Made by a program: the position numbers and the translations under genes
Assembly: GCA_963704295.1 (NCBI GenBank)
Contig: OY969884.1
Location: 248,001-312,000, forward strand
DNA: 64,000 nt
Source: JACCVL01 sp963704295
Lineage (GTDB): Bacteria > Actinomycetota > Actinomycetes > Propionibacteriales > Nocardioidaceae
Direction: 5' to 3'
Notes under the pieces: generated by a model
The model's input: only the letters and a program-made list of their open reading frames with translations
The model's database searches: none
Told to the model about the DNA's origin: nothing
Part shown: piece after piece, positions 1-8,194 of the stretch
Layout of the letters: every line of letters starts with the position of its first letter
Numbering within the stretch: position 1 is the stretch's first letter

Positions 1-1214
1 AACAGCAACCCGCGGTCCCGCTCACCGTCCAGCATGGTCGGCCCCGGCAGCACCGACGTCCCGTCCAACGCGATGTCGGCCGAGGCGTCGGCGATGTCGA
101 GGATCGTCGGCGCGATGTCCTGCGTCCCCGCCGGGCTGGTCCACGTGTGCCCGACCGGAACCCCCGGACCTCTGATGTACAGCGGCAGGTGCGAACCGAC
201 CTCGTACGGCGAGCGCTTGCCCTTGGCGTCGCGGTGCTCGCCGAGCACGAAGCCGTTGTCCGAGGTGAAGATGACGTAGGTGTTGGACAGCTGACCGGTC
301 TCCCGCAGCGCGGTCATCACCCGGGCGACAGCGCGGTCCGCGGAGGCCAGCGACTCCCGCCGCTGCTGCATCGCCACCTCGATGTGCCGCTTGTCCCGCG
401 GGGACAGCAGCTCGCGGTCGGCGTCCGGCCCGGTCTTGTCGCTCATGTCCGCCTCGTTGTACGAGGCGTCCGTGGCGTGCGCCGGACCGCGGTAGGTGTC
501 CCGGTCCCGGCGCGGGACGTAGGGGCTGGAGATGCCGTTGTCGCCGTCGTTGTGCGGCCCGCCGTTGTGCGGGGTCACGAAGGACAGGTGCAGGAAGAAC
601 GGCTGCGCCCTGCCGGCGTTCCGCGTCACGAACGTCGACGCCTCGTCGGCGAACACCTGCGGGCTGTTCCGCCGGCCGTGCCCGATGATGGTCCCGTTCT
701 GGTTGGTCATGATGGACCGGTAGCCGTAGGTGGAGATTGTGCCCATCCAGTCGTCCCATCCCGGCGGGACGTAGGTCTGGCCCGAACCCTCGTAGCCGTT
801 GAAGTACTTGCCGACGTAGCCGGTCGTGTACGTCGGTTGGAGCCAGGTGGCGAGCGTCGAGCCGTCCAGGGGCCGGAAGCCGGCGTAGCCACCGTCCGGC
901 TCGGCGTTGGTCAGCACCCCGGTGTTGTGCGGGTACTGCCCGCGCAGGATGCTCGCCCGCGTGGGGCAGCACAGCGCCGTCGGGGCGTAGTAGTTGTCGT
1001 AGACTGTGCCGCGGTTGCCGACCTGCCTCAGCGTCCGAGGCATCCACGGCGTGTCGTCCAGCCGCATGTCGTCCATCACCACCAGCACGACGTTCGGCCG
1101 GGCGCTCGCGCCCGGCCGTGGCTCGAGGGTCTCGGCTGGACCGGCGGTCACCCCCAACGTGGTGGCGACCATCGCCGCAGTGCTGCCGGCAGCAACCATG
1201 AGACCTCGACGCAT
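1..1214 (-). CDS. Exported sulfatase, 3' end cut by the window edge
   Basis: Alkaline-phosphatase-fold sulfatase that should hydrolyse sulfate esters outside the cytoplasm. About 404 residues are visible, starting at the ATG at 1214. The N-terminus MRRGLMVAAGSTAAMVATTL is a signal sequence. Residues about 41-55 (PNVVLVVMDDMRLDD) give the metal-binding acidic pair. Residues 82-86, CCPTR, fit the C-x-P-x-R motif in which the first Cys becomes formylglycine, and FTSDNGFVLGEHR supplies the later metal ligands. The C-terminus runs off the left edge. The substrate cannot be told from sequence; aryl, polysaccharide or choline sulfates are possible. It is the last gene read leftward from the SDR remnant, about 155 bases away. 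Confidence 0.9.
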   Translation of the reverse strand, partial: MRRGLMVAAGSTAAMVATTLGVTAGPAETLEPRPGASARPNVVLVVMDDMRLDDTPWMPRTLRQVGNRGTVYDNYYAPTALCCPTRASILRGQYPHNTGVLTNAEPDGGYAGFRPLDGSTLATWLQPTYTTGYVGKYFNGYEGSGQTYVPPGWDDWMGTISTYGYRSIMTNQNGTIIGHGRRNSPQVFADEASTFVTRNAGRAQPFFLHLSFVTPHNGGPHNDGDNGISSPYVPRRDRDTYRGPAHATDASYNEADMSDKTGPDADRELLSPRDKRHIEVAMQQRRESLASADRAVARVMTALRETGQLSNTYVIFTSDNGFVLGEHRDAKGKRSPYEVGSHLPLYIRGPGVPVGHTWTSPAGTQDIAPTILDIADASADIALDGTSVLPGPTMLDGERDRGLL

Positions 1215-1369
1215 GCAGTGCTCCCCCTCAGATGACGACCGTCGGGCACTATGTCACATCTGTCCCGCCCCGGGCGTCCCATCCGCCACACTGTCGTCCG
1301 TCCGGCCGAGGGGGGCTGACCCGATCGGTGTCGGGCAGGAGGGGCAGCCGGGTGGCAGCCGGGGGGTGG

Positions 1370-2108
1370 CTAGGGCGCGCGGGTCAAGCCGCCGTCGACC
1401 GGGACTATGGCACCGGTGAGGTGGGAGGCGGCGGGCGACAGGGCGAACGCGGCGACCCGCCCGAACTCCGCCGGCTCGCCCAGCCGGCCCAACGGGATCC
1501 CGGCCGCGGACCCGCCGAGCTCGCGCACCCGCTCGGTGTCGAACCGGCCGGGCAGCAAGCCGACCACCCGCACGCCCGCGCGGGCCCAACTCGTCGGCGA
1601 GCGTCTTCGCCAGCATGCCCAGGCCCGGTCGCAGCCCGTTGCTGATCGCCGGGTTGTCGAGCGGTTGCCGCACTGACGTCGACAGCACCAGCGCGACCGC
1701 AGTCCCGCTCCCCCCGGCGGCCGCCACCGTACGGACCAACCGCGCGGTGCCGAGGAAGCCCGACTCGAAGGCGGCCCGTCAGGCGTCGTCGGTCGTCTCC
1801 ATCGCGCTCTCGGCCGGGGGGCCGCCCACACTGACCAGGGCACCGTCCACCCAGCCCCAGGTGTCCCTGGCCGCGGTCACCAGCCGGTCCGCCGTCGTTG
1901 GGTCGGCGTTGTCGGCGGGGACGGCCAGCACCCGGTCGGCTCCGGCGACCGCCGCCAGCTCGGCTGCTGCGCCCGACAGCCGGTCGGGGTCCCGTCCGGA
2001 CAGCACGACCCGGGCGCCGCCGGCGACCAGCGCGGCGGCACCGGCACGGCCGAGCCCCCGGCTGCCACCGGTGACGACGTGAACACGGTCCCGCAGTCCC
2101 AGGTCCAT
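1370..2108 (-). pseudogene. SDR-family oxidoreductase, disrupted by a stop codon and a frameshift
   Basis: Short-chain dehydrogenase/reductase remnant. The first frame (from 2108) has the NAD(P)-binding start HVVTGGSRGLGRAGA. It hits TGA at 1779-1781 after SAMETTDDA, where relatives usually carry Trp (TGG). The same frame resumes as RAAFESGFLGTARLVRTVAA and continues to DELGPRG. It is then broken by one extra base near 1573-1583, after which VRVVGLLPGRFDTERVRELG and the normal SDR end PVDGGLTRAP lie in the next frame, to 1370. The serine of the active site (VLSTSV) is present, but the Tyr-x-x-x-Lys motif is degenerate (PAISNGLRPGLG). Two lesions make a pseudogene likely; sequencing error is the alternative. 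Confidence 0.8.
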
Positions 2109-2123
2109 GCTCCCCCGACCCGC

Positions 2124-4031
2124 TCAGGCCGGCAGGCCGGCAGCGTCGCCCAGCCGGACCTGCGGGTGCGTCCCGTCGGTGAACTGAGTGCGGTAGAGCT
2201 CGGCGTACAGCCCGCCGGCGTCCACCAGCTCGGCGTGCGTCCCCTGCTCCACCACCCGGCCGCGGTCGAGCACCACGATCGCGTCCGCGTGCCGCACCGT
2301 GGACAGCCGGTGCGCGATCACCAGCGAGGTGCGCCCGCTGAGCGCTGCGTCCAGCGCCCGCTGGACGGCGGCCTCGGACTCGGAGTCCAGGTGCGCGGTG
2401 GCCTCGTCGAGCACGACGACGGCCGGTGCCTTCAGCAGCAGCCGGGCGATCGCGATCCGCTGCCGCTCTCCGCCGGACAGCCTGTACCCGCGGTCGCCGA
2501 CCACCGTCTCCAGCCCGTCCGGCAACGAGGCCACCAGGTCCCCGATCTGGGCGGCGCGCAGCGCGGTCCAGATCTCGTCGTCGGACGCCTCCGGTCGGGC
2601 GTAGCGCAGGTTGACCGCGATGGTGTCGTGGAAGAGGTGAGCGTCCTGGGTGACGTGGCCGACGACGTCGCGGAGGGACTCCTGCGAGACGTCACGCACG
2701 TCGACGCCGCCGACGAGGACGGAGCCGGCGTCGACGTCGTAGAGCCGGTTGACCAGCTGGGTGATCGTGGTCTTGCCCGCGCCAGACGGCCCGACGAGCG
2801 CCACCATCGAGCCGGGAGGCACCTCCAGGCTGACCCCGTCGAGGACCGTGCCGGAGTCCCGGCTCTCCTTGCGCGCCACCGCCTCCAGGCTTGCCAGCCC
2901 GACCTCTTCGGGGCCCGGGTAGTGGAAGCTCACGGAGTCGAGCCGTACGCCGGCGGGTCCGGGCGGCAGGGTGACGGCGTCGTCGCGGTCCTGGATGTTG
3001 GGCCGTAGGTCCAGCACCTCGAAGACCCGCTCGAAGCTGACCAACGCGGTCAGGATGTCGACGCGGACGTTCGACAGCGCGGTCAGCGGCCCGTACAGCC
3101 GGGCCATCAGCGCCGACAGCGCCAGCAGCGTCCCGACGCTCAGCGAGCCGCCGATGGCGAAGAGCCCGCCGATGCCGTAGACGAGTGCCGTCGCCAGCGC
3201 AGCCACCAACGTCAATGCGGAGAAGAACACCCGGCTGCTCATCGCGATCCGCACGCCGAGATCGCGGACGCCCTCAGCCCGGTCGGCGAAGGCCTGCTGC
3301 TCCTCCTCGACCCGTCCGAACAGCTTGACCAGGAGGGCACCCCCGACACCGAACCGCTCGGTCATCGACGCGCCCATGTCGGCGTTCAGCTGCATCTGCT
3401 GGCGGGTCAGGTCAGCCAGCCGACGGCCGGCCCACTTCGCCGGCAGCAGGAACAGCGGCAGCAGCGCCAGCGCGACCAGGGTGATCAGCGGGGACAGCAG
3501 CACCATGACGACCATGACCATCACCAGGCTGATGACGTTGGACACCACGCCGGAAAGCGTCGAGGTGAACGCTCGCTGCGCCCCGATCACATCGTTGTTC
3601 AGCCGGGAGACGAGCGCACCGGTCTGCGTCCGGGTGAAGAACGCGAGCGGCATCCGCTGCACGTGCCCGAAAACCTGCCGGCGCAGGTCGTAGATCAGGC
3701 CCTCGCCGATCCGGGCGGAGTACCACCGCTGGGTGAGCGTGAGCCCGGTCTCTGCGAACGCGAGCAGGGCGATCACCAGCGCCAGCCAGACCACGACCGA
3801 GCGGTCGCCGGCCAACACGCCGTCGTCGATGATCCGCTGGAACAGCAGCGGGGTGGCCACCACCATGGCCGAGTCGACGACCACGAGCCCCAGGAACTGC
3901 CAGATCTGCCGCCGGTACGGCGTTGCGAACGCGACGATCCGGCGAACCGTCTGACGCGACACGGAGCGCGCCTGTGACGGGTCGGTGGAGAAGGACCGCA
4001 AGGTCCCCCAGCGCGTGGCTCCCGGCATCAT
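2124..4031 (-). CDS. ABC transporter, fused permease and ATPase (exporter type)
   Basis: A 635-residue half-transporter of the MsbA/LmrA type, expected to work as a dimer in the cytoplasmic membrane and export lipids, drugs or peptides. The N-terminal third to half is an ABC-type-1 membrane domain with about six helices (for example FLGLVVVDSAMVVATPLLF and VISLVMVMVVMVLLSPLITL). The C-terminal nucleotide-binding domain has Walker A GPSGAGKTT near residue 415, signature LSGGERQR, Walker B VVVLDEATAHLD and switch His in LVIAHRLSTV. All motifs are intact. The start is an ATG-ATG pair at 4031. It sits between the SDR remnant (15 bases downstream) and the enoyl-CoA hydratase upstream, on the same strand. 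Cargo is unknown. Confidence 0.92.
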   Translation of the reverse strand: MMPGATRWGTLRSFSTDPSQARSVSRQTVRRIVAFATPYRRQIWQFLGLVVVDSAMVVATPLLFQRIIDDGVLAGDRSVVVWLALVIALLAFAETGLTLTQRWYSARIGEGLIYDLRRQVFGHVQRMPLAFFTRTQTGALVSRLNNDVIGAQRAFTSTLSGVVSNVISLVMVMVVMVLLSPLITLVALALLPLFLLPAKWAGRRLADLTRQQMQLNADMGASMTERFGVGGALLVKLFGRVEEEQQAFADRAEGVRDLGVRIAMSSRVFFSALTLVAALATALVYGIGGLFAIGGSLSVGTLLALSALMARLYGPLTALSNVRVDILTALVSFERVFEVLDLRPNIQDRDDAVTLPPGPAGVRLDSVSFHYPGPEEVGLASLEAVARKESRDSGTVLDGVSLEVPPGSMVALVGPSGAGKTTITQLVNRLYDVDAGSVLVGGVDVRDVSQESLRDVVGHVTQDAHLFHDTIAVNLRYARPEASDDEIWTALRAAQIGDLVASLPDGLETVVGDRGYRLSGGERQRIAIARLLLKAPAVVVLDEATAHLDSESEAAVQRALDAALSGRTSLVIAHRLSTVRHADAIVVLDRGRVVEQGTHAELVDAGGLYAELYRTQFTDGTHPQVRLGDAAGLPA

Positions 4032-4071
4032 CGGGACTAGTCAACACCCGGCCGCAGACGGATGTTCCGCG

Positions 4072-4872
4072 TCAGCCCTCGCCCAGCGCCGCCGCCAGTT
4101 CGCGCAGCCGCACTGCCTGAGCCGCCCGCTCGGCGCTGCACTGATCCTCGTACGAGCGGTCGGCGGCCCCGAGCAGGAGCTGCTTGGTGGCGGCGACCGC
4201 TCCGTGCAGCGGGGAGGTCAGCGCCGCGACCAGGTCCGCGGTGGCGTCGTCCAGCCGGGCGGTCGGCACGACGGCGGTGGCGATGCCGAGGTCCCGCGCC
4301 TCGGCCGCCTCCACCCAGCGACCGGTCGCGCAGATCTCGAGCGCGCGCGCGTAGCCGACCAGCTCGACCAGCGGCTTGGTCCCGCCGAGGTCGGGAACGA
4401 TCCCGAGCGATGTCTCGCGCATGCTGAAGCGGGCGTCGTCGCCCACCAGCCGCAGGTCGCACGCCAGGGCCAGCTGGAAGCCGGCGCCCACGGCGTGCCC
4501 CTGCACGGCTGCCACCGACACCAGGTCGGGGCGGCGGCACCAGCTGAAGCCGGCCTGGAAGCCGGCCAGCTCCGCGTCCAGGTCGGCGTCGGAGCGAGCG
4601 GCGAGCTCGGCCAGCGACGGCTCACCCGCCAGCCCGGCCGGGGTGAACATGGCACGATCGAGCCCGGACGAGAAGGAGGGTCCGTCGGCGCGAACCACCA
4701 CCACCCGTACCTCGGCCGGCAGCGCCGCCCCGATCGCCGCCAGCGCCCGCCAGGTCGCTGGGGTCTGCGCGTTGCGGTGCTCGGGGCGGGCCAGGCTGAC
4801 GGTGACGACGTCCGGGGAGACGTCCAACCGCAACCCGGCCGCGACCAGCAGGTCGGCGTCGGGGTAGCTCAC
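4072..4872 (-). CDS. Enoyl-CoA hydratase/isomerase family protein
   Basis: A 266-residue crotonase-fold protein that probably hydrates or isomerises an acyl-CoA thioester. RPEHRNAQTPATWRAL forms the usual first CoA-binding segment. The oxyanion-hole stretch AAVQGHAVGAGFQLALACDL is well preserved, and the C-terminus is the normal helical tail. In the second catalytic region the sequence RETSLGIVPDLGGT keeps Glu and Asp, a common hydratase pattern. The start is GTG at 4872. A TAGGGT -10 box ends six bases before it, so the mRNA may be leaderless. Upstream lies a set of tandem 20-base repeats. The exact substrate is not decidable. Confidence 0.88.
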   Translation of the reverse strand: MSYPDADLLVAAGLRLDVSPDVVTVSLARPEHRNAQTPATWRALAAIGAALPAEVRVVVVRADGPSFSSGLDRAMFTPAGLAGEPSLAELAARSDADLDAELAGFQAGFSWCRRPDLVSVAAVQGHAVGAGFQLALACDLRLVGDDARFSMRETSLGIVPDLGGTKPLVELVGYARALEICATGRWVEAAEARDLGIATAVVPTARLDDATADLVAALTSPLHGAVAATKQLLLGAADRSYEDQCSAERAAQAVRLRELAAALGEG

Positions 4873-4878
4873 GGCTCG

Positions 4879-4884
4879 ACCCTA
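4879..4884 (-). promoter_or_regulatory. -10 box, probable leaderless promoter of the enoyl-CoA hydratase
   Basis: TAGGGT on the minus strand fits the actinobacterial TANNNT -10 pattern and ends six bases before the GTG at 4872, so transcription would begin at the start codon. No good -35 is seen. Confidence 0.45.
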
Positions 4885-4933
4885 GACGGCACGGGGTGGC
4901 CGCCGATCGGCTCCGCCCCGACTGCCCGGTGGG

Positions 4934-4993
4934 GCGCACTCCCCCCTGCTTACGCACACTCCCCCCGGGTTGTGCACACTCCCCCCGGGTTGT
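4934..4993. repeat. Three tandem 20-base repeats
   Basis: Two identical units of gcacactccccccgggttgt (4954-4973 and 4974-4993) follow a degenerate third unit at 4934-4953 (gcgcactcccccctgcttac). On the minus strand each unit holds a run of six G. The block sits 60-120 bases upstream of the enoyl-CoA hydratase start, between it and the ABC-F gene. Confidence 0.9.
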
Positions 4994-5010
4994 GAGGCAC
5001 GGGCAGCGTG

Positions 5011-5036
5011 GCTTTCACGCGGTACCGCGTGAAAGC
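5011..5036. terminator. Perfect 26-base palindrome, possible terminator of the ABC-F gene
   Basis: The 13-base arm gctttcacgcggt is followed at once by its exact reverse complement. It starts 30 bases after the ABC-F stop codon, in the right place for a hairpin terminator, but there is no loop spacer and no U-tract. It could instead be an operator or repeat element. Confidence 0.45.
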
Positions 5037-5065
5037 AACAGCCCCGCCACCCACCCGCGGGCGGG

Positions 5066-6665
5066 CTAGGCCAGCGCCACCAGGTCGGAATACTCCTCGT
5101 TCCAGAGGTCCTCGGTGCCGTCCGGCAACACGACCACCCGGTCGGGGTGCAGGGCCTGCACGGCCCCCTCGTCGTGCGTGACCAGCACGATCCCGCCCTC
5201 GTACGACCGGATCGCGGCCAGGACCTCCTCGCGCGATGCGGGGTCGAGGTTGTTGGTGGGCTCGTCCAGCAGCAGCACGTTGGCGCTGGAGACGACGAGG
5301 GTGGCCAGCGCCAGCCGGGTCTTCTCACCACCGGACAGCACCGCCGCCGGCTTGTACGCGTCGTCCCCGGAGAACAGGAAGGACCCGAGCACGCTGCGCG
5401 CCTCCGCATCGGCGAGCTGCGGGGCGGCGGCGTGCAGGTTCTCCAGCACCGTCAACGTGGTGTCGAGCGTCTCGTGCTCCTGCGCGTAGTAGCCGATCTT
5501 GAGGCCGTGCCCCGCCAGCACCGACCCGGTGTCGGGCTGGTCGATCCCGGCGAGGATGCGCAGCAGCGTGGTCTTCCCGGCACCGTTCAGCCCGAGCACG
5601 ACGACGCGCGAGCCGCGGTCGACCGCCAGGTCGACGTCGGTGAACACCTCCAGCGACCCGTACGAGCGGGACAGGCCTTCGGCGCGTAGCGGCGTCCGGC
5701 CACAGGGGGCCGGTGCCGGGAAGCGGATCCGCGCCACCCGGTCGGCCCGTCGCTCGGTCTCCAGGCCGGCCATCAGCCGCTCCGCGCGCTTGGCCATGTT
5801 CTGCGCGGCGACCGCCTTGGTCGCCTTCGCCCGCATCTTGTCGGCCTGCGTGAAAAGCGCGTCCGCCTTGCGTTCGGCGTTGCGGCGCTCCCTCCGGCGC
5901 CGGCGCTCGTCGGTCTCCCGCTGCTCCAGGTACGCCCGCCAGCCCATCGCGTAGGCATCCAGCTCGGCCCGGGTCGCGTCGAGGTGGAACACCTTCGTGA
6001 CGGTCTGCTCCAGCAGTGCGACGTCGTGGCTGATGACCACCAGGCCCGCCGCGGTGCTGCTTGAGGAAGTCCCGGAGCCACACCACCGAGTCGGCGTCCA
6101 GGTGGTTGGTGGGCTCGTCCAGCAGCAGCGTGTCGACGTCGGCGAACAGGATCCGGGCGAGCTCGACCCGACGCCGCTGCCCGCCGGACAGGGTACGCAG
6201 CGGCTGGCCGAGGACCCGGTCTGGGAGGCCGAGGCTGGCGGCGATGGTCGCCGCCTCCGACTCGGCGGCGTATCCGCCACCGGCATGCAGCTCGGCATCG
6301 GCGTGCGCGTACTTGCGCATCGCCCGCTCGGCACGGTCCACGTCGGCGCTGCCCATCTCGATCTCGGCGCGCCGCAGCCGGCGGACCACTTCGCCGAGCC
6401 CGCGGGCAGACAGGATCCGTTCCCGGGCCGAGACGTCGAGATCGCCGGTGCGGGGGTCCTGCGGCAGATAGCCGACCGTGCCGGTGCGGGTGACCTGCCC
6501 CGCGGCCGGCTGCGCCTCGCCGGCGAGGATGCGGGTGAGCGTCGTCTTGCCGGCCCCGTTGCGCCCGACCAGGCCGACGCGGTCCCCCGTCCCGACGCGG
6601 AACGACGTGTCCGCGAGCAGCAGCCGGGGCCCGGCGCGTACCTCGAGGGCGTGGGCGGTGAGCAT
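5066..6665 (-). CDS. ABC-F family ATPase (ribosome-associated), frameshifted as given
   Basis: Soluble protein with two ATPase domains and no membrane helices, of the class that acts on ribosomes (translation factor or antibiotic-resistance type). It starts at ATG 6665 behind the Shine-Dalgarno GGAGG. Domain 1 has GRNGAGKTT, LSGGQRRRVELA and LLLDEPTNHLD. It is followed by a charged linker (about DERRRRRERRNAERKADAL). Domain 2 has GLNGAGKTT, LSGGEKTRLALA and LLLDEPTNNLD. One extra base near 6043-6048, in a GC run, shifts the frame between FLKQHRGG and LVVISHDVALLEQ; removing it restores a protein of about 532 residues. Both halves are otherwise perfectly conserved, so a sequencing indel is the likeliest cause. 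The next gene upstream is a VLRF1-type release factor, which fits a ribosome role. Confidence 0.88.
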
Positions 6666-6736
6666 GTCGGGATCCTCCGATGTCGGGACGGGTAGCCGTC
6701 CACCGAGCGTCTAGCGACCGTCGACCGACAGAGTCG

Positions 6737-7387
6737 TCAGTCTAGGGCGGGGCCGTCGTGCACCCGGATCCGCGTGGCGCAGGCGGAGCGGGCGGCGGCG
6801 TCGAGCACGACCCTCCTCGGGTCGGGCACGTCCACCCTGCGGTCGGCCAGCCGAACCGGCAGCTGGTCGGCGACGGCCGCCACGGCCTGCCGCAGCAGCA
6901 GCCGGTCACCGCCGACCACCAGCTCCCACCCCCCGTCGGGCGGGTCATCCCAGATCTCGGTGGCGGCGGTCACGGCTGCGGCCACCACCGAACCGGTCTG
7001 CTGGTCGCGCCGGCGGGCGTAGCGCTGCTGGCTCCAGCCACCCTTGCTGGTGCGGCCCTGGACGTACCGGGTGCCGACGCGACCGGCCAGCACCCGCTCC
7101 CCCTCCGCCCGGCCGACCGCCCAGCCACCGCGGCGCAGCAGCAGCAGGACATAGCGGCGGCTTCGTGCCGTCGCGGCGACGTGCGCCAGCACCTCGTCGA
7201 CGTCGGTCCAGCGGCCGTCGGCGACAGAGACGAACGGCAGGTCAAGCACCGCCGTGCTGCCGTCCGCAGCGTGCAGGACCGGCGCCGGCTCGGACGTCAG
7301 CCGCACGCCGCCGTGCGCGGCTCCGAACCGCTCGATCCAGCCGGGCAACCGCTCGGCCGGGACCTCGGCGGAGCGAGTCGCACCCAC
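6737..7387 (-). CDS. acVLRF1-family peptidyl-tRNA hydrolase
   Basis: A 216-residue actinobacterial protein of the Vms1/ANKZF1-like release-factor (VLRF1) group, expected to cleave peptidyl-tRNA on stalled ribosomes. The diagnostic stretch is GTRYVQGRTSKGGWSQQRYA, near residues 105-124, where a conserved Gln of the GGWSQQR motif is the catalytic candidate by analogy with eRF1-like enzymes. The preceding LLLLRRGGWAVGRAEGERVL is the matching core strand pair. GTG start at 7387, followed downstream by the ABC-F ATPase; its start lies four bases after the sufT stop. Naming rests on recalled family motifs. Confidence 0.82.
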   Translation of the reverse strand: MGATRSAEVPAERLPGWIERFGAAHGGVRLTSEPAPVLHAADGSTAVLDLPFVSVADGRWTDVDEVLAHVAATARSRRYVLLLLRRGGWAVGRAEGERVLAGRVGTRYVQGRTSKGGWSQQRYARRRDQQTGSVVAAAVTAATEIWDDPPDGGWELVVGGDRLLLRQAVAAVADQLPVRLADRRVDVPDPRRVVLDAAARSACATRIRVHDGPALD

Positions 7388-7391
7388 CGGG

Positions 7392-7748
7392 TCAGACGCT
7401 GAAGCCGAGCGCGCGCAGCTGGTCGCGGCCGTCGTCGGTGATCTTGTCCGGGCCCCACGGCGGCATCCAGACCCAGTTGATCGCGAAGTCGTCGACGAGG
7501 CCTTCCAGCGCCTGCCGGGTCTGGTCCTCGATCACGTCGGTGAGGGGGCAGGCGGCAGAGGTGAGGGTCATGTCGATGGTGGCCCTGGACTCGTCGAGGT
7601 GCACCCCGTAGACGAGCCCGAGGTCGACGACGTTGATCCCGAGCTCGGGGTCCACCACATCGCGCATCGCCTCGGTGAGGTCGTCGACGCTCGTGGTCGC
7701 CGGCTCCTCGCCCAGGTCGACGGCGGGCAGGTCGTTGGTGGCGCTCAT
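7392..7748 (-). CDS. sufT: SufT / MIP18-like Fe-S assembly factor (DUF59)
   Basis: A 118-residue protein with a DUF59 (MIP18) domain, the usual last gene of actinobacterial suf operons, thought to help in Fe-S cluster maturation or transfer. DDLTEAMRDVVDPELGINVV and LGLVYGV are the family hallmarks, and the conserved Cys lies in LTSAACPLTDVI near residue 68. The ATG at 7748 overlaps the sufU stop by four bases (ATGA). The C-terminal half MPPWGPDKITDDGRDQLRAL is typical of the SufT-like subfamily. Confidence 0.92.
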   Translation of the reverse strand: MSATNDLPAVDLGEEPATTSVDDLTEAMRDVVDPELGINVVDLGLVYGVHLDESRATIDMTLTSAACPLTDVIEDQTRQALEGLVDDFAINWVWMPPWGPDKITDDGRDQLRALGFSV

Positions 7749-8194
7749 CTGTCCTCCTGTCCGGCCGTCGCCTGCGCGACGGCGTCCTTCCATGCCATCC
7801 AGCCGAGCAGCGCGCACTTGATCCGCGCCGGGAACTGCGCCACGCCCGCGAAGGCGACCGCGTCCTCCAGCCGCTCCTCGTCGGGCTCGATGGTGCCCCG
7901 ACCCTGCATCAGGGCAAGGAACTCCTCGTGCACGGCCAGCGCCTCGGGCAGCGTTCGGCCGATCACGAGGTCAGCCATCACCGAGGTGGCCGCCTGGCTG
8001 ATCGAGCAGCCCTCGGCGTCGTAGGACACGTCGGCGACGGTGTCGCCGTCGAGGTGGACGCGCAGCGTGATCTCATCGCCGCACGTCGGGTTGACGTGGT
8101 GCGTCTCCGCCTCGTACGGCTCCCGCAATCCCGCGTGGTGCGGGCTGCGGTAGTGGTCGAGGATGATCTCCTGGTACAGCGCGTCGAGATCCAT
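7745..8194 (-). CDS. sufU: SufU, Fe-S assembly sulfur-transfer scaffold
   Basis: A 149-residue IscU-like protein. In Gram-positive bacteria SufU is a zinc-dependent sulfurtransferase that takes sulfur from SufS. The start MDLDALYQEIILDHYRSPHH is the SufU signature. Three Cys that bind zinc and carry sulfur are visible: NPTCGDEI (about residue 38), AEGCSISQA (about 62), and a late Cys in ARIKCALLGW (about 127). It overlaps SufT by four bases and its ATG shares one base with the sufS stop, which implies coupled translation. Confidence 0.95.
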   Translation of the reverse strand: MDLDALYQEIILDHYRSPHHAGLREPYEAETHHVNPTCGDEITLRVHLDGDTVADVSYDAEGCSISQAATSVMADLVIGRTLPEALAVHEEFLALMQGRGTIEPDEERLEDAVAFAGVAQFPARIKCALLGWMAWKDAVAQATAGQEDR

